DNA from: Pseudomonadota bacterium
GTDB taxonomy: Bacteria > Myxococcota > Myxococcia > Myxococcales > Myxococcaceae
Assembly: GCA_023424585.1 (NCBI GenBank)
Contig: JAFADT010000188.1
Location: 1 to 8,839, forward strand
Length of the DNA stretch: 8,839 bases
Reading direction: 5' to 3'
Numbering within the stretch: the stretch's first letter is position 1; each line of letters opens with the position of its first letter. A program made the translations under genes and the position numbers. This document shows, piece after piece, positions 1 to 5,097 of this stretch. Under the pieces are notes generated by a model. It was not told where the DNA came from and did no database searches. It saw only the letters and a list, made by a program, of their open reading frames with translations.

Positions 1-608
1 GGCCCCGGCGCGAACGCCCCAGGAGGCGCGGTGCGGGCGCCAGGAGGCGCGAAGGCCCCCGGGGGCGCCGGGCGGGGGGCCGCCACGGGAGGCGGGGGGG
101 CGGCGCTCGGCGCCGGTGCGTCCGCCATGAAGTCCGCGAACGGGTCCTCCAGGTCCAGCCCGGTCAGGTTCGCGGGCGAAGGCAGGGGCGCCGGCGGGGC
201 CGCCTGCCGCCGGGACGCCACGCCCGGGGACGGCGTGGGCGGGTCGAAGGGCATCATCGACCCACCGGCCCCCGGCGCGGCGGGCGGGGCATCCACGTCG
301 ATGTCCACGTCCACGTCGCCCCAGGTCTTCATCTGGGACTTCACCGTCGGGGCGCCCGGCGCGTAGTACGCCGCCCCGGGACGGGTGACCTCACCGGTGG
401 GCTCCGGGGCCTCCCCGAACGCCTGGAACGGGTCCGCCTGCCCGGCAGGAGGGGCGGCTGGCGGGGGGGCGCTCAGGGCTGGCGCGGGCTCACGCGCGAC
501 CCGAAAGGTGTTCTGACATTTGGTGCAGCGGACCTTGACCCCTTTTTCCGTCACCTTCTCGTCGGGGATCTTGAACCGCGTCTGGCACTGTTCGCACTGG
601 ACGATCAT
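1..608 (-). CDS. Zinc-ribbon (MJ0042-type) protein with Pro/Ala-rich linker, partial
   Basis: The frame is open from an ATG at 608 to the left edge, about 202 codons with no stop, so the C-terminal part is missing. Residues 1-37 form a compact zinc ribbon with two CxxC pairs (Cys5/Cys8 and Cys28/Cys31) around the FKIPDEKV and VRCTKC signatures of the MJ0042 finger family. Everything after about residue 40 is low-complexity Pro/Ala/Gly linker. It contains an alternating Asp-Val tract (residues about 98-108), a short acidic patch (LDLEDPFADF, about 153-162) and near the edge a repeated PPGAF/PPGAR motif. In myxobacteria this N-terminal architecture often precedes TPR, GYF/AgmX-like or membrane-anchored C-terminal domains; which one follows here cannot be seen. 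The start lacks a Shine-Dalgarno sequence, but the zinc ribbon begins right at this ATG, which fixes it. The gene is divergent from the PHA-regulator gene at 777. Function unknown; likely a protein-interaction or envelope/motility scaffold (inference). Confidence 0.85.
   Translation of the reverse strand, partial: MIVQCEQCQTRFKIPDEKVTEKGVKVRCTKCQNTFRVAREPAPALSAPPPAAPPAGQADPFQAFGEAPEPTGEVTRPGAAYYAPGAPTVKSQMKTWGDVDVDIDVDAPPAAPGAGGSMMPFDPPTPSPGVASRRQAAPPAPLPSPANLTGLDLEDPFADFMADAPAPSAAPPPPVAAPRPAPPGAFAPPGARTAPPGAFAPG
19..51. repeat. Short tandem repeat encoding PPGA motifs
   Basis: The 12-base unit CCAGGAGGCGCG occurs at 19-30 and again at 40-51, a 21-base (7-codon) period. A degenerate further unit follows around 52-68. 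On the minus strand these encode the repeated PPGAF/PPGAR segments of the zinc-ribbon protein. The period is a multiple of three, so copy-number change would keep the frame. Confidence 0.6.
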
Positions 609-776
609 GGGGTCGGGTCGGGGGGACTCAGAGCATAGGCCCACCCGGCGACCACGGCGAGTCGGACCCGGGCAACTTGCTCGCTTCCAACCCCTTTGAT
701 ACGAGGTTCGCCCCTTTGGAAATCAAGCAGTAAACGAGTAAATGCCAAGGCGCAGCCGGGGTCGGAGACGACAGAC
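609..776. other. Divergent intergenic region with AT-richer patch
   Basis: This 168-base spacer separates the divergent zinc-ribbon and PHA-regulator genes and should hold both promoters. The stretch 691-744 is clearly richer in A/T than its surroundings. It carries the octamer CCCCTTTG twice in the same orientation (691-698 and 711-718, exactly 20 bases apart) and GTAAA twice (730-734 and 738-742). Two octamers two helical turns apart could be an operator, for example for autoregulation by the adjacent DNA-binding protein, but that is inference. For the minus-strand gene the only -10-like sequence is TATGCT on the minus strand at 637-632, without a convincing -35. Confidence 0.5.
716..744 (+). 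promoter_or_regulatory. Candidate sigma-70-like promoter for the PHA-regulator gene
   Basis: TTGGAA at 716-721 and TAAATG at 739-744 are separated by 17 bases, in the AT-richer part of the spacer. Start of transcription would fall near 750 and give a leader of roughly 25 bases before the ATG at 777. The -10 match is only moderate. An alternative -35, TTGATA at 696-701, has no good partner. Confidence 0.35.
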
Positions 777-1448
777 ATGAGCGAGGCCGAGCAAGCAAAC
801 GCTCCCAGCAACTCCAAGGAGCCGAAGATCATCAAGCGCTACACGAACCGGAAGCTCTACGACACCGTGGAGAGCCGGTACGTCACGCTCGATGAGATCG
901 CCGCGATGATCAAGGAGGGCACCGAAGTGCGGATTGTCGACAACCGCACGAAGGAGGACCTGACCTCCGTCACCCTCGCGCAGATCATCTTCGAGGAGGA
1001 GAAGAAGAAGAACCAGATGCCGCTGTCGGTGCTGCGGGAGATCATCCGCCACCCCGGCGAGTCCATCTCCGGGTTCATCCAGAAGGAGGTCACGCCGCGG
1101 GTGGCGTCCATCCGCGAGGAGGCCGAGCAGCGGCTGGACAAGCTGCTGCGCCGCGAGGACGGCAGCCCGCAGGAGGCCGCCCCGGAAGCCCCCCCCGCGC
1201 CCGCGCCGCAGGCGGACGCCAGCCCCGCGGGCCTCAACCCGGCGGAGCTGCTCAAGGCCAGCCAGCGCGCCTTCGAGGACTTCCAGCGCCGCATCGACGA
1301 GCGCGTGAAGCAGGTCGTGGAGAACCTGACGGGCAACCTCCCCGCCCTGGGCCGCGACATGCAGGCGCTCACGCAGCGGCTGGAGGAGCTGGAGAAGAAG
1401 CTCGACGCCGTGGAGAAGGGCGACAAGAAGGACCCCAGCGCGTCCTGA
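777..1448 (+). CDS. PHB/PHA accumulation regulator DNA-binding domain protein
   Basis: A 223-residue protein. Residues 18-76 match the N-terminal DNA-binding domain of polyhydroxyalkanoate synthesis regulators (PhaR, PHB_acc_N family), with the near-invariant core IKRYTNRKLYDT, then YVTLDEIA, VRIVDN and DLTSVTLAQIIFEEE. Next come a charged helix (about 105-127), an Ala/Pro linker (130-150) and a predicted coiled coil (155-213) ending in a Lys/Asp-rich tail. Family members bind DNA and PHA granules and repress phasin genes; the C-terminal half of this protein is not the typical PhaR one. The ATG at 777 is preferred over a TTG at 696 because a GGAG (764-767) lies 9 bases upstream, homology starts soon after, and the extra 27 residues resemble nothing. 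It converges on the phasin-like/ParA unit. The domain call is firm; a role in PHA control is inferred, since no PHA synthase is in the window. Confidence 0.9.
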   Translation: MSEAEQANAPSNSKEPKIIKRYTNRKLYDTVESRYVTLDEIAAMIKEGTEVRIVDNRTKEDLTSVTLAQIIFEEEKKKNQMPLSVLREIIRHPGESISGFIQKEVTPRVASIREEAEQRLDKLLRREDGSPQEAAPEAPPAPAPQADASPAGLNPAELLKASQRAFEDFQRRIDERVKQVVENLTGNLPALGRDMQALTQRLEELEKKLDAVEKGDKKDPSAS

Positions 1449-1468
1449 AGCCCCTGGGCCTGAACGTC

Positions 1469-1497
1469 GCGGCGCCCGTCGAGGAAGCGGGCGCCGC
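1469..1497. terminator. Perfect hairpin between convergent genes, likely bidirectional terminator
   Basis: GCGGCGCCCG at 1469-1478 is the exact reverse complement of CGGGCGCCGC at 1488-1497, a 10-bp all-G/C stem with a 9-base loop. It sits 20 bases after the stop of the regulator gene and 4 bases past the stop of the convergent ParA gene. No T-tract follows on either strand, as is common for GC-rich genomes, so intrinsic termination is plausible but not certain. It may instead stabilise the two mRNA 3' ends. Confidence 0.55.
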
Positions 1498-1501
1498 CGC
1501 T

Positions 1502-2308
1502 TCAGGCCACCTTCGGCCGGGTCCGCTTCCGCTTCGCCGGAGGGACCCCGCCGTCGATCTCCGCCGCGATGGCCTCGAGCATCCGCGCCCCCGGGCTCTG
1601 GGGTGCGTACTCCCAGATGGTCTTCCCGTGGCTCTGCGCCTCGTCCACCTTGACGCTGTAGCCCAGCGGCGTGGCGGCGAGCGCGTCGGGGAAGTACGCG
1701 CGCAGGCGCTCCAGGATGGCCGTGGCCAGCGCCGTCTTCCGGTACAGCGTGGGCACCACCTTGGTGACGCGCAGGTCCAGGCGCCCCTCCGCCTCGCCCA
1801 CCTGGCGCACCGTCTCCGCCAGCTCCGCGCACCCGTCCAGCGCCAGGTACGTCAGCGCCACCGGCACCACCACTTCTGAAGCGGCCACCAGGATGTTGCG
1901 CGTGGTGAGCCCCATGGACGGAGGCGCGTCGAAGAGCACCACGTCGTAGCCCGCGGCCTCCGCCTCCCGCATGCGGTCCGCCAGCCGGTGCGCGCGCCGC
2001 GGGTCCTGCGCCACCACCACCGGGAAGTCCGCCATCTCCCTGTATGCGGGCACCACGTCCAGCCCGGGCACACCCGTCGGGCGCACCACGGAGGCCAGGG
2101 ACACCTCCGCGTCGGTGAGCAGGTGGAAGACGTTGCGCGGCAGCGTGCGCACGTCCACGCCCAAGGACTTGCCCGCATGGCCCTGGGTGTCCAGGTCCAT
2201 CAGCAGCACGCGGCGGCGCCGCTGGAGCGCGAGCCACGCGGCGGTGTTCACCGCGAGCGTCGTCTTGCAGGTGCCGCCCTTCTCGTTGATGAACGCGATG
2301 CGCCGCAT
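1502..2308 (-). CDS. Orphan ParA-family partition/positioning ATPase
   Basis: A 268-residue ParA/Soj-type ATPase without an N-terminal helix-turn-helix, so of the small type. The deviant Walker A motif is KGGTCKTT at 10-17 (signature Lys10, P-loop Lys15), with Cys in the usual Gly/Ala position. Walker A' is DLDTQGHAG (38-46) and Walker B is DVVLFDAPPS (122-131). The C-terminal signature GKTIWEYAPQSPGA (228-241) is also present. The tail at 259-266 is strongly basic (KRKRTRPK). ParA proteins dimerise with ATP, bind DNA non-specifically and move or space cargo such as chromosomes, carboxysomes or chemoreceptor arrays. No ParB or parS-like cluster is visible, so the cargo is unlikely to be the chromosome origin. 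A GGAGG (minus strand, 2318-2314) lies 5 bases before the ATG. It is 34 bases downstream of the phasin-like gene on the same strand, so probably an operon with it, and that protein is a candidate cargo adaptor (inference). Confidence 0.9.
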   Translation of the reverse strand: MRRIAFINEKGGTCKTTLAVNTAAWLALQRRRRVLLMDLDTQGHAGKSLGVDVRTLPRNVFHLLTDAEVSLASVVRPTGVPGLDVVPAYREMADFPVVVAQDPRRAHRLADRMREAEAAGYDVVLFDAPPSMGLTTRNILVAASEVVVPVALTYLALDGCAELAETVRQVGEAEGRLDLRVTKVVPTLYRKTALATAILERLRAYFPDALAATPLGYSVKVDEAQSHGKTIWEYAPQSPGARMLEAIAAEIDGGVPPAKRKRTRPKVA

Positions 2309-2342
2309 GGCTCCCTCCAGGGAAGCGGAAGACGCGCGCCCC

Positions 2343-2654
2343 TCAGGCCTTCTTCTTCGAGGACGCGTTCGACACCAGCGTGTCCACCTTGCCCTCGACG
2401 GACGCGAGCAGCTTCTCCAGGTCGTCCACCTTCGAGCGCAGCTGCTCCAGGTCCGCCGTGGACGGAAGGTTCATGGCGGACAGCGCCGTGCGCAGCGCCG
2501 CGTCCAGCGTCCCCTTCGCCGCGAGCGAGCGGGACACCAGCCCCTGCACCGCCGCCACGAACTTCTCGTTGGAGAGCAGCTGCTGCGCGAGCTTGCCCAC
2601 GCGCTCCTCGCCCGTCTCCACGAGCTTCTTCATCACCGGGTTGTTCTTGAGCAT
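2343..2654 (-). CDS. Phasin-like coiled-coil protein
   Basis: A small protein of 103 residues, all predicted helix. An amphipathic N-terminal half (1-60) ends in the break MNLPSTADL (61-69). A heptad-patterned coil (70-94) rich in Leu, Asp, Glu and Lys follows, then a Ser/Lys tail (SSKKKA). This helix, LP break, coiled coil, Lys tail layout resembles PhaI/PhaF-type phasins (poly(hydroxyalkanoate) granule-associated protein family), which coat PHA granules. The match is by pattern only. The ATG at 2654 is chosen; the frame stays open to a TTG at 2756, but the extra residues are Pro/Gly/Arg-rich and unlike the rest, and a start there would lie upstream of the predicted transcription start. The Shine-Dalgarno sequence is weak (GAAG very close to the ATG). 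It is first gene of a unit with ParA. It could also be a general coiled-coil adaptor unrelated to granules. Confidence 0.75.
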   Translation of the reverse strand: MLKNNPVMKKLVETGEERVGKLAQQLLSNEKFVAAVQGLVSRSLAAKGTLDAALRTALSAMNLPSTADLEQLRSKVDDLEKLLASVEGKVDTLVSNASSKKKA

Positions 2655-2739
2655 GGCTTCAAAACCGTTCGGGTCCCGCCCACCGCCAGACAGGCCCAGG
2701 GCCGCCGGGACAGGCGGGACGTCAGGAAGAAAACGCCGC

Positions 2740-2769
2740 ACTCTGGGAGCGGCCAACGCGACGTGTCAA
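2740..2769 (-). promoter_or_regulatory. Candidate promoter for the phasin-like/parA unit
   Basis: On the minus strand a perfect -35, TTGACA (2769-2764), is followed after 18 bases by CAGAGT (2745-2740). The -10 keeps the second A and final T of the consensus. Transcription would begin near 2733, giving a leader of about 80 bases to the ATG at 2654. Confidence rests mainly on the perfect -35 and its position. Confidence 0.45.
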
Positions 2770-2807
2770 GCGGGGCACCAATGGGGATTTCCGCTCGTGG
2801 ACTCTCG

Positions 2808-2836
2808 TTGACTCTCCGGGGGGCCATCCCTACGGT
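2808..2836 (+). promoter_or_regulatory. Candidate promoter for the ArsA pair, nearly leaderless
   Basis: TTGACT (2808-2813) and TACGGT (2831-2836) are separated by exactly 17 bases. The -35 matches five of six consensus bases, and the -10 keeps the important T, A and final T. The predicted start of transcription, near 2842-2843, is only about 7 bases before the ATG at 2850, so the mRNA would be nearly leaderless. That fits the absence of a Shine-Dalgarno sequence there. Confidence 0.5.
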
Positions 2837-2849
2837 TCGCGCGCCCTCT

Positions 2850-3770
2850 ATGGCCGGACTGCTCGACAAACGCCTGTGGATCGTCTCTGGCAAGGGGGGC
2901 GTGGGGAAGACGACCGTCGCCGCCGCCCTGGCCCTGGCCTCGGTGCGCGCCGGCCGGCGCACCCTGGTGTGTGAAGTGAACACCCAGGAGCGCGTCAGCC
3001 GCATGCTGGAGCTGCCCGAAGCGGGGCCGGACGTGAAGCTCCTGGAAGAGAACCTCTGGGCGGTGGACGTGCGCCCCCAGGAGGCCATGCGCGAGTACGG
3101 CCTGATGGTCCTGCGCTTCGAGACCCTCTACAAGACGGTCTTCGAGAACCGGCTGGTGCGCTACTTCCTGCGCTTCATCCCGTCCCTCCAGGAGCTGGTG
3201 CTGCTGGGGAAGATCCTCTTCCACCTCCAGGAGAAGCTGCCGGACGGCCGCTGGAAGTACGACACGCTGGTGCTGGACGCGCCCGCCACCGGCCACGCCA
3301 TCTCCTTCCTGAGCGTGCCGCAGGTGCTGCTGCAGACGGTGCCGCCGGGGCCCATGACGCGCGAGGCGCTGAAGATGCGCGACCTGCTGGTGGACCCCAC
3401 CGTCACCGCCGCGGTGCTGGTGGCGCTGCCGGAGGAGATGCCGGTGAACGAGGCGCTGGAGCTGCACGCCGCGCTGCGAGACCGGGTGCACATCCGCACG
3501 CACGCGGCGGTGCTCAACCAGGCCTTCCCCCAGCGCTTCACGGAGGCGGACCTGGAGGCGCTCGCGGGCCACCCGGAGCTCCAGCGCGTGGCCCAGGCGC
3601 ACCATGACCGCGCGTCGCAGGCGGTGCTCGCGGGCACGAAGCTGGAGCGCAACCTCCACGCGCCGGTGTACACGGTGCCCAGGTTGTTCGTGCCGCGCTT
3701 CGGACGGGACGCGGTGGAGACGGTGATGGGGCACCTGGACGCGATGGTGACTGGAGGCACGGGAGCATGA
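2850..3770 (+). CDS. ArsA/Get3-family ATPase, subunit 1 of a tandem pair
   Basis: A 306-residue single-domain ArsA-type ATPase, about half the length of the fused two-domain E. coli ArsA. The deviant Walker A is SGKGGVGKTT (13-22), with signature Lys15 and P-loop Lys20. Where ArsA/Get3 proteins have the switch-I/Walker A' DPA motif, this one has EVNTQER (42-48), so the catalytic Asp is replaced by Asn44. Walker B is LVLDAPATGH (140-149), close to the ArsA signature DTAPTGH. Also conserved is ALPEEMPVNEALEL (192-205), the adenine-side LPEE segment. No CxxC dimerisation motif or arsenite-binding Cys cluster is present, so arsenite transport or classical Get3 zinc dimerisation is unlikely. The ATG at 2850 is chosen because the P-loop then sits at the usual position and a promoter lies just upstream; an ATG at 2781 would start before that promoter. 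It overlaps the second ATPase gene. Paired ArsA-like ATPases also occur in actinobacteria. Cytosolic; client unknown. Confidence 0.88.
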   Translation: MAGLLDKRLWIVSGKGGVGKTTVAAALALASVRAGRRTLVCEVNTQERVSRMLELPEAGPDVKLLEENLWAVDVRPQEAMREYGLMVLRFETLYKTVFENRLVRYFLRFIPSLQELVLLGKILFHLQEKLPDGRWKYDTLVLDAPATGHAISFLSVPQVLLQTVPPGPMTREALKMRDLLVDPTVTAAVLVALPEEMPVNEALELHAALRDRVHIRTHAAVLNQAFPQRFTEADLEALAGHPELQRVAQAHHDRASQAVLAGTKLERNLHAPVYTVPRLFVPRFGRDAVETVMGHLDAMVTGGTGA

Positions 3771-4879
3771 CGGCGCTGCAAGCGGCGCTCGCGAACAAGC
3801 GCGTGCTCATCTGCGTGGGCTCTGGCGGCGTGGGCAAGACGACGGTGGCGGCGACGCTCGCGCTGCGCGCGGCGGTGGATGGCCGCCCCAGCATCGTGTG
3901 CACCATCGACCCGGCGAAGCGCCTGGCCAACTCCCTGGGCCTGTCCGGCCTGGGCAACACGGAGGCGGAGGTCCCCGCGTCGGTGCTGGAGCCCCTGGGC
4001 GTGAAGCCCCAGGCGGCCCTGCACGCCATGATGCTGGACATGAAGGCCACCTGGGACGACCTCATCACCCGCGTGGCCCCGCCGGAGCAGCGCGAGCGCA
4101 TCTTCGCCAACCGCTTCTACCAGTCCCTCTCCACGGCCCTGGCGGGCAGCCAGGAGTACATCGCCATGGAGAAGGTCTGGGACCTGCGCCGCCGCACGGA
4201 CTACGAGCTGGTGGTGCTGGACACCCCGCCCACCGCGCACGCGCTGGACTTCCTGGACGCGCCCAACCGGGTGCTGGACTTCCTGGACAACGAAGCGGCC
4301 AGGTGGCTCCTCACGCCCGCGCTGAAGGCGGGCAAGGTGGGCCTGTCCCTCTTCAACCTGGGCGGCAGCTACGTGACGCGCGCCCTGTCGCGCTTCACCG
4401 GCACGGAGATGCTCCAGGAGCTGTCCTCCTTCATGCTGACGCTCTCCTCCATGAACGAGGGCTTCCGCGAGCGCGCCCGCGGCGTGCGCGAGCTGCTGGA
4501 GGACAAGACGACGGGGTTCGTGCTGGTGACGAGCCCCAACCCGGAGCGGCTGGACGAGGCCATCCACTTCCACAAGCTGCTCCGGCAGAACCGCATGGAG
4601 ATGACGGCCATCGTGGTGAACCGCGTGCACCCGCTGCCCACCCAGGCGCAGTGGGCGGACGCGGCCACGCTGACGCCCACCCGGCGCGCGAAGGTGGAGG
4701 AGACGCTGCGCGAGCTCCAGGTCCTGGCGCAGCAGGACCTGGAGGGCATGGCCCAGCTGCGCGCGGCCTGCCCGGGAACACCGCTCATCCAGGTGCCCCG
4801 CTTCGGGCTGGACGTGCACGACCTCGTCGCGCTGTGGGGCACCGGCCGCTACCTCCTGGGCGACGACGTCATCGCCTGA
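3767..4879 (+). CDS. ArsA/Get3-family ATPase, subunit 2 of a tandem pair
   Basis: A 370-residue ArsA-type ATPase whose ATG overlaps the TGA of subunit 1 (ATGA at 3767-3770), with GGAGG at 3753-3757, so translation is probably coupled and the products made together. The P-loop is GSGGVGKTT (18-26): Ser19 replaces the signature lysine of the deviant Walker A, while P-loop Lys24 stays. Switch I is intact as IDPAKR (47-52) with Asp48. Walker B is VVLDTPPTAHALDFL (149-163). A long helical insert (about 80-140 and 170-245) sits where Get3 and ArsA place their client- or metal-interacting subdomain; it includes a hydrophobic, Met-rich stretch (LSSFMLTLSSMN, 219-230). The motifs TSPNPERLDEA (255-265) and VVNRVHP (283-289) are typical of the family. 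Three isolated Cys (16, 45, 335) do not form a metal site. Likely a heterodimer with subunit 1; client unknown. Confidence 0.9.
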   Translation: MTALQAALANKRVLICVGSGGVGKTTVAATLALRAAVDGRPSIVCTIDPAKRLANSLGLSGLGNTEAEVPASVLEPLGVKPQAALHAMMLDMKATWDDLITRVAPPEQRERIFANRFYQSLSTALAGSQEYIAMEKVWDLRRRTDYELVVLDTPPTAHALDFLDAPNRVLDFLDNEAARWLLTPALKAGKVGLSLFNLGGSYVTRALSRFTGTEMLQELSSFMLTLSSMNEGFRERARGVRELLEDKTTGFVLVTSPNPERLDEAIHFHKLLRQNRMEMTAIVVNRVHPLPTQAQWADAATLTPTRRAKVEETLRELQVLAQQDLEGMAQLRAACPGTPLIQVPRFGLDVHDLVALWGTGRYLLGDDVIA

Positions 4880-5097
4880 GCGCACCCTCCCCCACTCCGG
4901 GTGACCCGCCGGTCGCCCCGGGCATTTCCGGCGCGCGGGGGCGTTCACGCCCGGCAGGCGGCCAGGAAAGCACCGGAGGTCCGCCCGCATTAGACTGGCT
5001 GCACTGGAGCGCGCCCCCGGGAACCTGTCAGGCCCAGGGGGTGTCGAGGTCCGGGGCCGCACCGGATGACGTGGTCGTCCGGATGGGAGTGAGCTGC
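4880..5097. other. Intergenic spacer after the ArsA pair
   Basis: About 218 bases between the second ArsA gene and the lipoprotein gene. It holds one hairpin just after the stop (4899-4918) and a smaller one (GGGCG/CGCCC, 4939-4943 with 4948-4952, 4-base loop). A TAGACT at 4991-4996 resembles a -10 element, but no acceptable -35 stands 16-18 bases before it. A promoter for the lipoprotein/protease unit is expected here, yet I cannot place one. No coding sequence is evident. Confidence 0.5.
4899..4918 (+). terminator. Hairpin 20 bases after the ArsA pair
   Basis: GGGTGACC (4899-4906) pairs with GGTCGCCC (4911-4918) over 8 bp with one T-G wobble and a CGCC loop. After one mismatch at the base, pairing can resume for about three more positions. 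Only a short TTTCC follows, so this is a weak intrinsic terminator at best; partial read-through into the lipoprotein gene is possible. Confidence 0.4.

Noticed and set aside
723..2237. A 504-codon minus-strand open frame overlapping the PHA-regulator and ParA genes
   Set aside because: Its product is low-complexity Gly/Ala/Arg then Leu/Val/Asp-rich with no domain. It is a frame shadow caused by high GC at third codon positions of the real genes.
1502..2308. Identification of the ParA as PomZ or a chromosomal Soj
   Set aside because: The protein is shorter than PomZ as I recall it, and neither PomX/PomY-like partners nor ParB are adjacent. Only the family call is supported.
1971..2849. Upstream extension of the first ArsA frame as a 599-residue fusion protein
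   Set aside because: The extension runs antisense through ParA and the phasin-like gene, has no domain, and precedes a good promoter at 2808-2836. The P-loop sits at the normal distance from the ATG at 2850.
2850..4879. Arsenite efflux (arsAB-type) function for the ATPase pair
   Set aside because: No ArsB, ArsD or ArsR gene is nearby, and the clustered cysteines that bind arsenite in ArsA are absent.
4991..4996. TAGACT as the -10 of a promoter for the lipoprotein gene
   Set aside because: The hexamer looks right, but no -35-like sequence is found 16-18 bases upstream, and the spacer would leave a leader of about 95 bases. It is mentioned only in the spacer entry.
3161..5062. A 633-codon minus-strand open frame antisense to the ArsA pair
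   Set aside because: The translation is an Arg/His/Gln/Gly-rich composition typical of an antisense shadow, while both plus-strand frames carry intact ATPase motifs.
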